Assembly: GCF_900103975.1 (NCBI RefSeq)
Contig: NZ_FNIR01000020.1
Location: forward strand, 22,597 to 65,733
Direction: 5' to 3'
Source: Klenkia soli
GTDB taxonomy: Bacteria > Actinomycetota > Actinomycetes > Mycobacteriales > Geodermatophilaceae
DNA length: 43,137 bases
The notes beneath the pieces were generated by a model, which was not told the origin of the DNA, did not search any database, and saw only the letters and a program-made list of their open reading frames with translations. The position numbers and the translations under genes are program-made. Shown piece by piece: positions 1-10,227 of the stretch. Numbering within the stretch: the first letter of the stretch is position 1; every line of letters begins with the position of its first letter.

Positions 1-805
1 TCGGTCGGGGTGGCGGTGACCGCGGTCGACGCCGCGGACCGGTTGCCGTGCGTGTCGACGGCGACCAGCCGGTAGGCGTAGGCCTGGTCGTTCGTGAGCC
101 CGGAGTCGGTGTACGCCGTCCCGGTGACCGTGGCGACCTCCGTGCCGTCGCGCAGCACCCGGTAGGACGCGAGGTCGGACTCGGTGTTCGCCGTCCAGCT
201 CAGCGCGACCTGGCCGTCGCCGCGGACGGCCGCGAGCCCGGTCGGGACCGCGGGCGGGGTCAGGTCGGTCGGGGTCGCGGTGACGGCGGTCGAGCCGAGC
301 GACCGGTTCCCGTGGGTGTCCACCGCCACGACGCGGTACGCGTAGTCGGAGTCGTTGGTCAGCCCGGTGTCGGTGAACGACGTCCCGGTGACCGTGGCGA
401 CCTCCACGCCGTTGCGCAGCACCCGGTACGAGGCCAGGTCCGGCTCCGAGTCGGCCGTCCACGAGACCGTCACCCGGCCGTCACCGCGCACCGCGGTGAC
501 CCCGCTGGGCACCGCGGGTGGGGTGAGGTCGGTCGGGGTCGCGGACACCGCGGCGGTGGCCGCGGACCGGTTCCCGTGCGTGTCCACGGCCACCAGCCGG
601 TAGGCGTAGGCCTGGTCGTTGGTCAGCCCGGTGTCGACGTAGGAGGTCCCGCTGGTCACCGTCGCGATCTCGGTGCCGTCGCGCAGCACCCGGTACGAGG
701 CCAGGTCCGCCTCGCCGTTCGGCTGCCAGGACAGCGTCACCTGGTGCTCACCGCGCGCGGCGGCCAGGCCGGTCGGCACCGCGGGCGGGGTCAGGTCGGT
801 GGGGG
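1..805 (-). repeat. Tandem coding repeats of FN3 modules, period 264-267 bp
   Basis: The 10-mer TCGGTCGGGG (plus strand) recurs at 1, 265 and 529, with a variant at 796. This gives repeat units of 264, 264 and 267 bp. The units encode FN3 domains 3-5 and the start of the next one. Nucleotide similarity between units is high, which suggests recent expansion by unequal recombination. Confidence 0.75.
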
Positions 806-1499
806 TGGCGGAGACCGCCGGCGCGGAGCTCGCCGACCAGTTCCCCGACGTGTCGTGGGTCTGCACCCGGTAGTCGTAGGTCTGGTCGTTGGTCAGGCCG
901 GTGTCGGTGTGCGACGTCCCGGCGAGCAGGCCGGTGACCACGGCACCGTCCCGCAGCACCCGGTAGCCGTCGACGTCGTACTCGGTCCCGGCGGTCCAGC
1001 TCAGCGCCACCTGGCGCTCCCCGCGGGTGGCGGTCACGCCGGTGGGCGCCGCGGGTGGGGTGGCGTCGCGCGGGGTGCCGACCACGGGGGAGGAGGCCGT
1101 CGAGCCCGTGTTGGTGGTGCCCGCCAACGTCGTCCGCGTGCGCACGGTGACGGTGTAGGCCCGGCCGTTGACCAGGCCGGAGACCGTGGCCGACGTCCCG
1201 GTGCCGGAGGTGGTCGTGACGACGGAGCCGTCGACGAGCACCTGGTAGCCGCTGACCAGAGCCTCGCCGGGCGCCGTCCAGGAGACACCCAGGCCACGGT
1301 CGGCCGCGGAGGTCGTCACGTCGGTCGGCGGGGCCGGGTCGCTGAAGCTGGCCGTGCGCAACGCACCCGACGACGGCGCCGGGTCCGCGCCCGGTGACGA
1401 CGTCAGGACGACGCCGAGCGCCCCGACCACGAAGGCCGCACGCACCGCCCACCCGGTCGCTCGTCGTGCGCCGGTCAGCTGTCGATCCACGTGGAACAT
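1..1499 (-). CDS. Exported fibronectin type III repeat protein (C-terminus beyond window)
   Basis: The reading frame runs leftward off position 1, leaving 499 codons. The N-terminus is basic, followed by one hydrophobic segment at about residues 17-34 (WAVRAAFVVGALGVVL), read as a signal peptide or anchor. From about residue 55 come five consecutive fibronectin type III domains of about 88 residues. Domains 3-5 are very similar and are joined by the linker DLTPPAVPTG; each carries the strand motif YRVLRDGTEVATVT and the tail YAYRLVAVDTHGNRSA. Such domains usually act as spacers in cell-surface proteins or secreted hydrolases, so a catalytic or binding domain may lie beyond the window. The ATG at 1499 has GGGAG directly against it; a GTG at 1490 has better spacing (9 bases), so the start could be three codons later. 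A parS-like site overlaps this start. The specific function is unknown. Confidence 0.8.
   Translation of the reverse strand, partial: MFHVDRQLTGARRATGWAVRAAFVVGALGVVLTSSPGADPAPSSGALRTASFSDPAPPTDVTTSAADRGLGVSWTAPGEALVSGYQVLVDGSVVTTTSGTGTSATVSGLVNGRAYTVTVRTRTTLAGTTNTGSTASSPVVGTPRDATPPAAPTGVTATRGERQVALSWTAGTEYDVDGYRVLRDGAVVTGLLAGTSHTDTGLTNDQTYDYRVQTHDTSGNWSASSAPAVSATPTDLTPPAVPTGLAAARGEHQVTLSWQPNGEADLASYRVLRDGTEIATVTSGTSYVDTGLTNDQAYAYRLVAVDTHGNRSAATAAVSATPTDLTPPAVPSGVTAVRGDGRVTVSWTADSEPDLASYRVLRNGVEVATVTGTSFTDTGLTNDSDYAYRVVAVDTHGNRSLGSTAVTATPTDLTPPAVPTGLAAVRGDGQVALSWTANTESDLASYRVLRDGTEVATVTGTAYTDSGLTNDQAYAYRLVAVDTHGNRSAASTAVTATPT
1484..1497. promoter_or_regulatory. parS-like site, 13 of 14 bases
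   Basis: GATCCACGTGGAAC on the plus strand differs at one base from the perfect palindrome GTTCCACGTGGAAC found twice elsewhere in this window. It overlaps the first codons of the FN3 gene. Its flanks are not palindromic. Confidence 0.45.
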
Positions 1500-1607
1500 C
1501 TCCCGCCCCGGGTCCGGGCGGACCCACCACGGTCTTCGGCAGATCGGGCGAATGGTTGTGCCCGATCTGGTTCCGCTGACCCGATGGTGCGAGTGCGTCA
1601 TTTTTTG

Positions 1608-1636
1608 TTGAGAGTTCATGCATATGGGCGTACGGT
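1608..1636 (+). promoter_or_regulatory. Promoter for the dioxygenase gene, probably leaderless
   Basis: A -35 box TTGAGA (1608-1613), a 17-base spacer and a -10 box TACGGT (1631-1636) can be read. Transcription starting 7 bases after the -10 box would begin on the A of the ATG at 1643. No Shine-Dalgarno sequence precedes that ATG, which supports a leaderless message. Confidence 0.55.
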
Positions 1637-1642
1637 CACCCC

Positions 1643-2524
1643 ATGACCTCGATCTTCGACCCGCGGGTGCCGGCCGGCGCCTTCGACGACTTCCTCGTCG
1701 ATGCGCTGCCCGCGGCCCGCGAGCAGCGCAGCTGGACCGCCGCCGACGGCGCCCTGCCGAGCACGTACCTCAGCCACGGCGCGCCCCCGCTGTTCGACGA
1801 CGGCCCGTGGATGCGCGACCTGCACACCTGGGCGCTGTCGATGCCCAAGCCCAAGGACGTGCTGATCGTCAGCGCGCACTGGGAGTCCGCCCCGCTGTCG
1901 ATCTCCTCGTCGGCTGCGCACACCCCGCTGGTCTACGACTTCGGCGGCTTCGCCCGGCGCTACTACGAGATGACGTACGCGACGCCGGACGCCTCCGACC
2001 TCGCCCGCCGGGTGGCCGGGGCCATGCCCGACTCCGAGCCGGTCCACGAGCACACCCGCCGCGGGCTCGACCACGGCGCCTGGGTGCCGCTGAAGGTCAT
2101 GTACCCCCTCGGCGACGTCCCGGTCCTGCAGCTGTCGCTCCCCACCCACGACCCGCACCGCCTGCTCGACCTGGGCCGGCGGATCCGCGAGCTGCGCCAG
2201 GAGGGCACCCTGGTCATCGGCTCGGGCTTCATGACCCACGGCCTGCCGTTCCTGACCCGGGAGTCGATCGCCTCGGGCCAGGTGCCGTCCTGGTCCCGGG
2301 ACTTCGACGCCTGGGCCGCCGAGCTGCTGGCCGCCGGCGACGTCGAGGGCCTGGCCCGCTACGCCGCCGAGGCCCCCGGGCTGCCCTACGCCCACCCGAC
2401 CGTCGAGCACCTCAGCCCGCTGTTCGTCACCCTCGGTGCCGCCGACCAGCCCGAGCAGCCGGTCACCACCACCGTCGACGGCTGGATGATGGGCCTCTCC
2501 CGCCGCTCCTTCCAGGTTCAGTAG
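1643..2524 (+). CDS. LigB-type extradiol ring-cleavage dioxygenase (DODA family)
   Basis: This 293-residue protein matches the class III extradiol dioxygenase family that includes E. coli YgiD (4,5-DOPA dioxygenase). These are cytosolic, non-haem Fe(II)- or Zn-dependent enzymes that open catechol rings. Visible family motifs, in order, are TYLSHGAPP near residue 41, SAHWES near 77, LDHGAWVPL near 142, GSGFMTHGL near 193 and [10 protein letters not shown] near 253. These supply the conserved histidines of the metal and catalytic site. Length is somewhat above the usual 260-270 residues because of an N-terminal extension. The gene stands alone, with a probable leaderless promoter. Its 3' end overlaps the convergent chemoreceptor gene by 7 bases. 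The substrate cannot be told from sequence. Confidence 0.85.
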   Translation: MTSIFDPRVPAGAFDDFLVDALPAAREQRSWTAADGALPSTYLSHGAPPLFDDGPWMRDLHTWALSMPKPKDVLIVSAHWESAPLSISSSAAHTPLVYDFGGFARRYYEMTYATPDASDLARRVAGAMPDSEPVHEHTRRGLDHGAWVPLKVMYPLGDVPVLQLSLPTHDPHRLLDLGRRIRELRQEGTLVIGSGFMTHGLPFLTRESIASGQVPSWSRDFDAWAAELLAAGDVEGLARYAAEAPGLPYAHPTVEHLSPLFVTLGAADQPEQPVTTTVDGWMMGLSRRSFQVQ

Positions 2525-4131
2525 CGGAAGGCGCTGACGGCCGCACGCAGGTCCCGGGCCATGGCAGCCATCTCGCCCACGGCGACCTGGCTACGACCCA
2601 GGGCCTGCGTGGTCGACCCGGCCGCCCCGGACACCTCGGTGATGTTCGAGGTGATGTCGGAGGTCCCCGCGGCGGCCGCGGAGACCGATCGGACCATCTC
2701 CTGCGTGGTGGCGGTCTGCTCCTCCACCGCACTGGCGATGGTCAGCTGGTAGTCGTTGATCCGCTCGATCACCGCGCCGATCCGGCCGATCGCGTCGACG
2801 GCGCCCCCGGTGTCGGTCTGGATGGCCGTCACCCGCCGGGTGATCTCCTCGGTCGCCCGCGCGGTCTCCTGGGCCAGCTGCTTGACCTCGTCGGCCACCA
2901 CGGCGAACCCCCGGCCCGCCTCCCCGGCCCGGGCCGCCTCGATCGTCGCGTTGAGCGCCAGGAGGTTGGTCTGCCCCGCGATGGCGGAGATCAGCTTCAC
3001 CACGTCGCCGATCTCCCGGGACGACGCACCCAGCCGGCCGATCGTGGCGTTGGTGGTCGCTGCCTCGCCGACCGCGCCGGCCGCCACCCGGGCGGCCTCG
3101 TTCGCGTTCTGCGCGATCTCGCGGATCGAGGCGCCCATCTGCTCGGCACCGGCGGACACGGTCTCGACCGACCGCGAGACCTCCTGCGCTGCGGTGGTGG
3201 CGGCTGCCGACCGGACCGCGGTCCGCTCGGCACCCGTCGAGATCTCCGCGGAGGACTCCGCGAGGCCCGCGCTGGCCGACGCCACCGCATCGGCCGACCG
3301 GGCGACCGACCCGATGAGGTCGCGCAGCGAGGCCTGGGCCACCTGCAGCGCCCGACCCATCTGACCGATCTCGTCGGTGCCCCGCACCCCGAGGTCCACC
3401 GTCAGGTCACCGTCCGCCAGGGCTTCCAGCCCCACCCGCAACCGGCCCACCGGACGGACGATCGAGAGGTAGGTGTCCCGGCCGACCTTGCCGACCGCGA
3501 GCAGGCCGAGCAGCGCGACCAGGGGCCCCGCCCAGGTGGTGACCAGCACGGTGCGGTCCTGCGCGGCACGGGCCTCGGTCAGCTGCGTGTCCAGTGACCG
3601 GGCCGCCGCCGCGAGGGCCTCGTCGGCGGTGTCCTCGGCGGTCTGCACCTCCCTCCATCGCCCCTGCGCCGCATCCTGGTCGGTGACGGCGTCGGCCACG
3701 AAGGCCCGCACCGTGTCGGTGAAGCCGGGCAGCGAACGGACCACCTCACCGATCACCGGATCGGCGTCCCCGCCCGACGTCGTGCGCTCGAGGCGGACCA
3801 CCAGCTCGCCGACCTCTGCCGCCAGGGAGTCGACCCGACCCTGCTGGCTCTGCGGATCCACGCGGACGAGCGACTCGTAGGCCTCGACCTGCAGATCCCG
3901 GATCCGCAGGCCCAGGGTGAGGACATCGGCCCGGACCGCGGAGAGCTCCGCCGACCGGGCCGACGACGCCGCCGTGGTGGAGTTCCCCACGACGAGAGCG
4001 GCCAGCAGACCACCGACGGCGAGCAGGAACACCCCGCCGAGCACGAGCCCCTTGAAGCGCAGGGACCGGTACGCCAGCCCGCGGCGCCGGCGGACCTGTC
4101 GCGCTGCCCCGACCGCCCTCGACCCGGTCAT
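2518..4131 (-). CDS. Methyl-accepting chemotaxis protein 1
   Basis: A 537-residue transmembrane chemoreceptor. A basic N-terminus leads into TM1 (about 28-48). An extracytoplasmic helical ligand domain of about 145 residues follows, then TM2 (about 196-215), a HAMP linker (about 216-268) and a coiled-coil signalling domain. The hairpin tip motif [20 protein letters not shown] marks where the family contacts CheA and CheW. No CheR/CheB-docking pentapeptide is seen; the protein ends SAFRY. It is the most diverged of the three receptors here. Its start lies 4 bases after the stop of receptor 2, so the two are probably co-transcribed, and it lacks an upstream region of its own. No cheA, cheW or motility gene is in the window, and the ligand is unknown. 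Confidence 0.92.
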   Translation of the reverse strand: MTGSRAVGAARQVRRRRGLAYRSLRFKGLVLGGVFLLAVGGLLAALVVGNSTTAASSARSAELSAVRADVLTLGLRIRDLQVEAYESLVRVDPQSQQGRVDSLAAEVGELVVRLERTTSGGDADPVIGEVVRSLPGFTDTVRAFVADAVTDQDAAQGRWREVQTAEDTADEALAAAARSLDTQLTEARAAQDRTVLVTTWAGPLVALLGLLAVGKVGRDTYLSIVRPVGRLRVGLEALADGDLTVDLGVRGTDEIGQMGRALQVAQASLRDLIGSVARSADAVASASAGLAESSAEISTGAERTAVRSAAATTAAQEVSRSVETVSAGAEQMGASIREIAQNANEAARVAAGAVGEAATTNATIGRLGASSREIGDVVKLISAIAGQTNLLALNATIEAARAGEAGRGFAVVADEVKQLAQETARATEEITRRVTAIQTDTGGAVDAIGRIGAVIERINDYQLTIASAVEEQTATTQEMVRSVSAAAAGTSDITSNITEVSGAAGSTTQALGRSQVAVGEMAAMARDLRAAVSAFRY

Positions 4132-4135
4132 CGGG

Positions 4136-5713
4136 TCACCAGGTGAAGGTGCCGACGGTCGTGCGGAGCTCGCCGGCCATGCGGGCCAGCTCGTCGACGG
4201 CGACCCGGGTCTGCCCCAGCGCCTGCGTCGTCGAGCCCGCCGCGCCGGACACCCCGGTGATCGTCGCGGCGATCTCCGTCGTCCCGCCCGCGGCCTCGGC
4301 CACCGACCGGGACATCTCGTTCGTCGTCGCCGTCTGCTCCTCGACCGCGCAGGCGATGGTCAGCTGGTAGTCGTTGATCTGGCCGATGACGCTGCCGATC
4401 CGCCCGATCGCCTGGGTCGCGCCCTGCGTGTCGGCCTGGATCGCCTCCACGCGGCGGGCGATGTCCTCCGTGGCCCGGGCGGTCTCCTGCGCGAGCTCCT
4501 TGACCTCGTTGGCCACCACGGCGAAGCCCTTGCCCGCCTCACCGGCCCGGGCGGCCTCGATCGTGGCGTTCAGCGCCAGCAGGTTGGTCTGCTCGGCGAT
4601 GCTCGTGATCACCTTGATCACGTCACCGATCTCCTTGGAGGAGACCCCCAGCTTGGTGATGGTGGCGTTGGTGGCCTCGGCCTCGCTGACGGCCTCCGCG
4701 GCGACCCGGGCGGCCTCGTTGGCGTTCTGCGCGATCTCCCGGATCGAGGCGCTCATCTGCTCCGCACCCGCAGCCACCGTGGCCACGCTGCGCGACACCT
4801 CGTCCGCCGCACCGGACACCGCACCGGACTGCACGCTGGTCTGCTCCGCCGACGCCGCGATCTGCGCCGCCGAGGCCGACAGCTCCTCGCTCGAGGCGGC
4901 CACCGCGTCCGCGGACCCCACCACCGACGACATCAGCGACCGCAGCTGCGCCTGCGCCGCGGCCAGTGCCTCGGCCATGCGGCCCAGCTCGTCCCGCGAG
5001 TGCACGGTCGGGGCGACCGTGAGGTCCCCGCGCTCGAGCGCCTCCAGCGACCCCTGCACCGAGCGGACCGACCGGCGGATGCCCCGGACGACGGCCCAGG
5101 CGATGCCGGAGCCGAGCAGCACCATCGCGACCAGCCCGCCGACCATCGTCCACAGGGCCTGCTCCGCCTTGGTGTCCACCTCGGCGATCTGGCTGGCGGC
5201 CTCGGCGCTGGACCGGTCGGCCTCGGCCGAGAAGTCGTCCATGACCGCGTCCACGGCCGACTGCAGCGAGCCGGTGAGCACCGTCGCGACACCCGCCTGG
5301 TTCCCGGCGTCGGCCGCGGGGACCAGCTGCTGGGTGGCGATCGTGTAGTAGGTCGTCAGGTCCGACCGGAACTGGGCCCAGGCGGAGGCGTCCTTGGCCA
5401 GCGGGCCGTAGTCCTCGATCTTCTGGGTGATGTCGGTGCGCCGGTCGGCCAGCTCGGAGACCATCGTCTGGCGGTCGGCGTCGTCGAGCAGGGCGTAGCC
5501 GGCGTACCGGGCGCGGTCCCCCTGGTAGGCGCGCTGCAGCTCACCGAGGGCGGCGAGCTGGACGACGTGTCCGTCGTAGATGTCGTTGATCTCGGCCCGC
5601 AGGTACGACAGGCGGGAGACGGCCAGCCCGGTGAGGGCCGCGGCCAGCACGCAGACGACGGCGACCACGGCGCCGATCTTGACGGAGACGGATCTGTCGG
5701 TGAACCAACGCAC
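4136..5713 (-). CDS. Methyl-accepting chemotaxis protein 2
   Basis: A 525-residue chemoreceptor starting at GTG 5713, with GGAG six bases upstream. A longer open frame to 5905 exists, but its extra 64 residues have no family character and run into a terminator stem. TM1 spans about 12-32. A four-helix-type sensor domain (motif [19 protein letters not shown], like 4HB_MCP) precedes TM2 (about 188-209), HAMP and the signalling domain. From [15 protein letters not shown] to the C-terminal GTFTW it is nearly identical to receptor 3, while the sensor domains are unrelated in detail. One oddity is a cysteine in TIACAVEEQ where receptor 3 has serine. It is probably transcribed from its own upstream region and co-transcribed with receptor 1. 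Confidence 0.92.
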   Translation of the reverse strand: MRWFTDRSVSVKIGAVVAVVCVLAAALTGLAVSRLSYLRAEINDIYDGHVVQLAALGELQRAYQGDRARYAGYALLDDADRQTMVSELADRRTDITQKIEDYGPLAKDASAWAQFRSDLTTYYTIATQQLVPAADAGNQAGVATVLTGSLQSAVDAVMDDFSAEADRSSAEAASQIAEVDTKAEQALWTMVGGLVAMVLLGSGIAWAVVRGIRRSVRSVQGSLEALERGDLTVAPTVHSRDELGRMAEALAAAQAQLRSLMSSVVGSADAVAASSEELSASAAQIAASAEQTSVQSGAVSGAADEVSRSVATVAAGAEQMSASIREIAQNANEAARVAAEAVSEAEATNATITKLGVSSKEIGDVIKVITSIAEQTNLLALNATIEAARAGEAGKGFAVVANEVKELAQETARATEDIARRVEAIQADTQGATQAIGRIGSVIGQINDYQLTIACAVEEQTATTNEMSRSVAEAAGGTTEIAATITGVSGAAGSTTQALGQTRVAVDELARMAGELRTTVGTFTW

Positions 5714-5745
5714 GGTGGACTCCAGGGCGACGAGCCGGCTGGGGT

Positions 5746-5868
5746 GCCGGTCACACCCGTCACTACGGCCCCACCCGTCCCGGCTTGAGCCGCGTACGCC
5801 CTTCGTCACCGAACTGCGCCCTGACCTGCGGGTCGTCGTCCCGGAACGGTCGAGATGTCGATCCGGGA
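5746..5868 (-). promoter_or_regulatory. Upstream region of chemoreceptor 2, homologous to that of chemoreceptor 3
   Basis: Two blocks match the region before receptor 3. One is GCCGGTCACACCCG (plus strand, 5746-5759; 7573-7586 in the other copy). The other spans 5804-5834 and matches 7632-7662 at 28 of 31 bases. Distances to the two start codons are 33 and 36 bases. At the far end lies an interrupted palindrome, CCCGGA and TCGA mirrored around 5840-5867. Conservation outside coding sequence suggests a shared promoter or leader. I do not recognise the sigma factor. Confidence 0.45.
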
Positions 5869-5886
5869 CCGCGCCCCGCAGACGCA

Positions 5887-5921
5887 CCTGCCCCCGGACC
5901 CGCATCGGGTCCGGGGGCAGG
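5887..5921 (-). terminator. Terminator hairpin after chemoreceptor 3
   Basis: A perfect 16-bp GC-rich stem (left arm CCTGCCCCCGGACCCG) with a 3-base loop CAT lies 21 bases past the stop of receptor 3. No T-run is evident, as is common in high-GC actinobacteria. It separates receptor 3 transcription from receptors 2 and 1. Confidence 0.75.
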
Positions 5922-5941
5922 CACGTGCCGGCGCGGGTCGG

Positions 5942-7537
5942 TCACCAGGTGAAGGTGCCGACCGTCGTGCGCAGGTCGCCGGCCATGCGGGCCAGCTCGT
6001 CGACGGCCACCCGGGTCTGCCCCAGCGCCTGCGTGGTCGCCCCCGCTGCACCGGACACCCCGGTGATCGTCGCGGCGATCTCGGTCGTCCCACCCGCGGC
6101 CTCGGCCACGCTGCGCGACATCTCGTTCGTCGTCGCCGTCTGCTCCTCCACCGCGGAGGCGATCGTCAGCTGGTAGTCGTTGATCTGCCCGATCACCTCA
6201 CCGATCCGCCCGATCGCCTGGGTCGCGCCCTGCGTGTCGGCCTGGATCGCCTCCACGCGGCGGGCGATGTCCTCGGTCGCCCGGGCGGTCTCCTGCGCCA
6301 GCTCCTTCACCTCGTTGGCCACCACGGCGAAGCCCTTGCCCGCCTCGCCGGCCCGAGCGGCCTCGATCGTGGCGTTCAGCGCCAGCAGGTTGGTCTGCTC
6401 GGCGATCGAGGTGATCACCTTGACGACGTCGCCGATCTCCTTGGACGACAGCCCCAGCTTCTGGATCGTCTGGTTCGTCGCCTCGGCCTCGGTCACCGCG
6501 CCGGCGGCGACCCGCGCGGCCTCGTTGGCGTTCTGCGCGATCTCCCGGATGGACGCCGACATCTGCTCCGCACCCGCAGCCACCGTGGCCACGCTGCGCG
6601 ACACCTCCTCGGCGGCACCGGACACCGCACCGGACTGCACGCTGGTCTGCTCCGCCGACGCCGAGATCTGCGCCGCCGACGCCGACAGCTCCTCGCTCGA
6701 GGCAGCCACCGCGTCCGCCGAACCCGCGACGGACCCGACCAGTCGGCGCAGCGAGTCCTGGGCGTCCACGAGGGAGGCCGCCATGGTCCCGATCTCGTCC
6801 TTGCTGTCCACCTCGGGGGAGACGGTCAGGTCGCCGCCGGCCAGGGCCTGCAGCGCACGCTTGACCCGCTCCACCGGCCGGGTGATCGACCGCATGATCG
6901 CGACCAGCGCCGCGGCGATGACCAGCACGCCCACGACGCAGACCAGCAGGACGGTGGTCCGCATGCCGTCGACGGCCGCGTTGAAGTCCGCCACGGCCGT
7001 CTGCCGGTCGGCGGTCAGGGTGTCGACCGCGTCGCCGACGGCTCCGTCGGTGAGGTCGTTGGCGTTCTGCACGTCCTCCCAGCTCGTGCGCGCCCCGGCC
7101 TGGTCGTCGACCGCGCCCTGGACGACGGCGGTGACCGCCGTGAAGTAGGCCGCGTAGCCCGTCTCCAGGTTCGCCACCGCCGTGGCGCTGTCGGCCGGCA
7201 GCGTGATGGTGTCCAGCTCGTCGAGCATCCCCTGGGGGGTGTCGATGTCGTCGGCCAGCTCGGCGAGCTGGTCGGCCGGGTTCTCGCGGACCATGGCCTT
7301 GTAGCCGTCGACCTTCAGCTCGCTGGCCCGTGTGTCCAGCTGGAGCACGAGGACCAGCGCCCGGGTCAGGTCGGTCAGCTTCGCGTCCTGCCGGTGCACC
7401 GCGGCCGCGCTCGTCGTGGTGGTGACGCCGAGGGCGACGAAGGCGAGCAGGACGATGAACCCCACCATCCCGAAGCGGGCGGGCAGGGAACGGTCGGCGA
7501 ACCAGCGCGCGCGACGACCGGGGGACGGTGCGGACAT
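5942..7537 (-). CDS. Methyl-accepting chemotaxis protein 3
   Basis: A 531-residue chemoreceptor starting at ATG 7537, with AGGAG six bases upstream. TM1 lies at about 21-42, followed by a mostly helical sensor region ([18 protein letters not shown] and onward). TM2 (about 193-215), a HAMP linker beginning with the typical [14 protein letters not shown], and the signalling domain come next. The signalling half is almost the same protein as that of receptor 2, in DNA as well as protein (compare 5950-6720 with 4150-4900), so one arose recently from the other or they undergo gene conversion. It is followed by a strong terminator hairpin. Confidence 0.93.
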   Translation of the reverse strand: MSAPSPGRRARWFADRSLPARFGMVGFIVLLAFVALGVTTTTSAAAVHRQDAKLTDLTRALVLVLQLDTRASELKVDGYKAMVRENPADQLAELADDIDTPQGMLDELDTITLPADSATAVANLETGYAAYFTAVTAVVQGAVDDQAGARTSWEDVQNANDLTDGAVGDAVDTLTADRQTAVADFNAAVDGMRTTVLLVCVVGVLVIAAALVAIMRSITRPVERVKRALQALAGGDLTVSPEVDSKDEIGTMAASLVDAQDSLRRLVGSVAGSADAVAASSEELSASAAQISASAEQTSVQSGAVSGAAEEVSRSVATVAAGAEQMSASIREIAQNANEAARVAAGAVTEAEATNQTIQKLGLSSKEIGDVVKVITSIAEQTNLLALNATIEAARAGEAGKGFAVVANEVKELAQETARATEDIARRVEAIQADTQGATQAIGRIGEVIGQINDYQLTIASAVEEQTATTNEMSRSVAEAAGGTTEIAATITGVSGAAGATTQALGQTRVAVDELARMAGDLRTTVGTFTW

Positions 7538-7572
7538 CAGATCTCCTGGCAGGACGGGGACCCGGCCGTGCG

Positions 7573-7692
7573 GCCGGTCACACCCGTACTGACGGCCGGG
7601 GACCGCTGGATTTCAAGCCGCACCGGTCCGCCGTCACCGAACCGCGCCCCGACCGGCGGGTCACCCACCCCGGACGGTCGACACGTCGACCG
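7573..7692 (-). promoter_or_regulatory. Upstream region of chemoreceptor 3, with an 18-bp inverted repeat
   Basis: This is the counterpart of the region before receptor 2 (28 of 31 identical bases at 7632-7662). At its far end CGGTCGAC-AC-GTCGACCG (7675-7692) is a perfect 8-bp inverted repeat. The repeat also lies 5 bases after the usp stop, so it could be the terminator of the tct-usp operon, an operator for receptor 3, or both. Confidence 0.45.
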
Positions 7693-7696
7693 CCGG

Positions 7697-8104
7697 TCAG
7701 GCCTCCCGGGGGGAGCTCTTGACGCCCAGGACCGGGCAGTCGACGTCGAGCAGGATGCGCTGCGCCGCCGAGCCCATCAGCAGCTTGCCCACCGCCGAGC
7801 GCTTCTTCAGCCCGATGACCAGCAGTTCCGCGCCGGTCTCGGTGCAGACGGCGCTCAGCTCCTCGGCGACGTCCCGGCCACGGACGGGCTGGCGCACCTC
7901 CGTGCGCAACCCCGAGGCCGACAGCTCGTCGTGCAGTGCGCGGAGCTGGTCACCGCGGAGGAACTCCTCGTCGACCAGGGCGTCGCCGCGGGAGGAGTTG
8001 ACCACCACCAGGAGCGCATCCCGCCGGTGCGCCTCGAGGACGGCGTGCTCGAGGGCGGCCCGTCCCCGGGGGTTGGGCACGTAGCCCACGACCACGACGC
8101 TCAT
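7697..8104 (-). CDS. Universal stress protein, UspA family
   Basis: A 135-residue single-domain Usp fold protein. It opens with the first strand [10 protein letters not shown] and contains [15 protein letters not shown] followed by [20 protein letters not shown]. The latter is the nucleotide-binding glycine loop and dimer strand of ATP-binding UspA proteins. Its ATG overlaps the tctA stop (ATGA), so it is the last gene of the tct operon and is probably translationally coupled. Members of the family bind ATP and help cells endure starvation or stress. A Usp fixed to a carboxylate transporter suggests local regulation of uptake, but that is inference. Confidence 0.85.
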   Translation of the reverse strand: MSVVVVGYVPNPRGRAALEHAVLEAHRRDALLVVVNSSRGDALVDEEFLRGDQLRALHDELSASGLRTEVRQPVRGRDVAEELSAVCTETGAELLVIGLKKRSAVGKLLMGSAAQRILLDVDCPVLGVKSSPREA

Positions 8105-9669
8105 GAACTGGCACCCCAGTCACCGGTGCCGGCTGCCCTCTGCACCTCTCGATCCTCCTCCTGCTCCCGCTGGACCTCGGCGGGGGTGGGCCGACGGCCG
8201 CGCACGGCGCGCAGGACGACCGGCCCGACCAGGGCGAGCAGGGCCAGCCCCAGCACGACGCGGCTGAACCAGCTGTCCACCAGCACCGACAGGTCGCCGT
8301 CGCTGATCGCCAGCGCCCGGCGCAGGTTGGTCTCGGCGATCGGGCCCAGGATCAGCCCGATGACCGCCGGGGCGACCGGCCAGCCGAACCGCCGCATCGC
8401 GAACCCGAGCAGGCCCAGCGCGAGCAGGATGACCAGGTCCAGGGGATCGGCGTTGACCGCGAACGAGCCCAGCGACGCGAAGGTGAGGATGCCGGCGTAC
8501 AGGTAGGGCCGCGGGATGCGCAGCAGCTTCACCCACAGCCCGACCAGGGGCAGGTTGAGCACCAGCAGCATGGCGTTGCCGATGAACAGCGACGCGATGA
8601 GCGCCCAGACCAGCGGGCCCTCGGTGGTCAGCAGCGTCGGGCCGGGCTGGATGCCGTAGCCCTGGAACGCGGCCAGGATGATCGCCGCGGTGGCCGAGGT
8701 CGGGATGCCCAGGGTCAGCAGCGGCACCAGCACCCCGGCGGCGGAGGCGTTGTTGGCCGCCTCGGGCCCGGCGACGCCCTCGATGGCGCCGTGGCCGAAC
8801 TCCTCGGGGTGCTTGGTCAGCTTCTTCTCGGTGGCGTAGGAGAGGAAGGTCGGGATCTCGGCGCCGCCGGCGGGCATGACGCCGAAGGGGAACCCGAACG
8901 CGGTGCCGCGCAGCCACGGCTTCCAGGAGCGCCGCAGGTCCTCCCGGGTCATCCAGCTGCCCTTGTGGTCGATGACCTGCACCGACCCCTTGCGCAGCCG
9001 GCTGGCCACGTACAACGCCTCGCCGACGGCGAACAGCGCCACCGCGACCACGACGACGTCGATGCCGTCCGAGAGCTGCGGGATGCCCAGGGTGAAGCGC
9101 TCCTGGCCCGAGAGGACGTCGGTGCCCACCAGGCCCAGGTACAGGCCGAGGCACAACGCCGCGAGGCCGCGCAGCGGCGAGGACCCCAGCACGCTGGCCA
9201 CCGCCACGAACGCCAGGACGGCGAGGGCGAAGTAGTCGGCCGTCGTCACGTTGATCGCGACCTCCACCAGGGTCGGCGCGACCAGGGCGAGCAGCAGGGT
9301 GGCGATGGTGCCGGCGACGAACGAGCCGATGGCGGCCGTGGCCAGTGCCGCGGACCCGCGGCCGGCCTTGGCCATCTTGTTGCCCTCGAGCGCGGTCATG
9401 ATCGACGCGGACTCACCGGGGGTGTTGAGCAGGATCGACGTGGTCGAGCCGCCGTACATGCCGCCGTAGTAGATGCCGGCGAACATGATCAGCGCGCTGG
9501 TCGGCTCCAGCACGTAGGTGGCCGGCAGCAGCAGCGCCACCGTCATGGCCGGGCCGATGCCCGGCAGCACGCCGACGGCGGTGCCCAGCAGGACGCCGAG
9601 CAGGGCGAAGAGCAGGTTGACCGGCGTGATCGCGTCGGCGAACCCGCCGAGCAGGTCGGAGATGGCCAT
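8101..9669 (-). CDS. tctA: Tripartite tricarboxylate transporter, large membrane subunit TctA
   Basis: A 522-residue polytopic membrane protein, the normal length for TctA. It carries the family hallmarks [17 protein letters not shown] near residue 33 and [20 protein letters not shown] near 65, plus a later [17 protein letters not shown]-type loop ([17 protein letters not shown]) near 317. TctA forms the substrate channel with TctB and uses an ion gradient to import a carboxylate delivered by TctC. Its ATG directly follows the tctB stop with no gap, and its stop overlaps usp. Substrate specificity (citrate, other di- or tricarboxylates, aromatic acids) cannot be read from sequence. Confidence 0.95.
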   Translation of the reverse strand: MAISDLLGGFADAITPVNLLFALLGVLLGTAVGVLPGIGPAMTVALLLPATYVLEPTSALIMFAGIYYGGMYGGSTTSILLNTPGESASIMTALEGNKMAKAGRGSAALATAAIGSFVAGTIATLLLALVAPTLVEVAINVTTADYFALAVLAFVAVASVLGSSPLRGLAALCLGLYLGLVGTDVLSGQERFTLGIPQLSDGIDVVVVAVALFAVGEALYVASRLRKGSVQVIDHKGSWMTREDLRRSWKPWLRGTAFGFPFGVMPAGGAEIPTFLSYATEKKLTKHPEEFGHGAIEGVAGPEAANNASAAGVLVPLLTLGIPTSATAAIILAAFQGYGIQPGPTLLTTEGPLVWALIASLFIGNAMLLVLNLPLVGLWVKLLRIPRPYLYAGILTFASLGSFAVNADPLDLVILLALGLLGFAMRRFGWPVAPAVIGLILGPIAETNLRRALAISDGDLSVLVDSWFSRVVLGLALLALVGPVVLRAVRGRRPTPAEVQREQEEDREVQRAAGTGDWGASS

Positions 9670-10227
9670 CTAGAACCAGCTCGTCAGGAACTCGAGGACG
9701 ATCCCGCCCGGCAGCGCCACGTCCAGCGCCTTGACGAAGATGATCCAGACGACGCAGCCCACGGTCAGCCCGACCAGGAACGGCCGGACGGCGGCCTGCG
9801 GCGTGAGCCGGCCCTGCAACGTGGTGGCCACCGCGGCGAACATCAGCGCGACGGCCAGCGGCCAGCCGACCACGTTGATCAGCAGCGCGTGCGCGACGAA
9901 CGCGACGGAGATGACCGCCACGGCCCGCCAGTCGGTCGGGGCGTCGGGGTCGACGTCCTCGCCGTCGTCGGCCGGGCCGCGGTCCCCGCGCAGCACCCGC
10001 AGGGCCAGCAGCGCGCCGGTGGCCACGCTCAGCCCGCCGACGGCGTAGGGGAAGAACCGCGGGCCCACCGTGTTGCTCGACCCCGGGATCGCGATCGCGC
10101 CGGCGTCGACCAGCAGGTAGACGCCCAGCGCGGCCAGCAGCACCGCACCCACCAGCTCGCCGCTGAACCCCCGTGGCCGCTGGGCGGCTGGGGTCTCGGA
10201 CGCGACCGACTCCTCCGCCTCGTTCAT
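9670..10227 (-). CDS. tctB: Tripartite tricarboxylate transporter, small membrane subunit TctB
   Basis: A 185-residue protein with four predicted membrane segments. The pattern is [21 protein letters not shown], then [20 protein letters not shown], then two later hydrophobic helices ([20 protein letters not shown] and a final one near [20 protein letters not shown]). The motif VGPRFFPY is typical of TctB. The start is ATG 10227, which overlaps the tctC stop (ATGA); a longer open frame upstream is only the shadow of tctC. TctB is an accessory membrane subunit of the TctA channel. Confidence 0.9.
   Translation of the reverse strand: MNEAEESVASETPAAQRPRGFSGELVGAVLLAALGVYLLVDAGAIAIPGSSNTVGPRFFPYAVGGLSVATGALLALRVLRGDRGPADDGEDVDPDAPTDWRAVAVISVAFVAHALLINVVGWPLAVALMFAAVATTLQGRLTPQAAVRPFLVGLTVGCVVWIIFVKALDVALPGGIVLEFLTSWF

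Noticed and set aside
3917-8506. Long plus-strand open frames opposite the chemoreceptors, up to 883 codons
   Set aside because: They are low-complexity, rich in Arg, Gly, His and Asp, without motifs, and mirror the receptor coding sequence.
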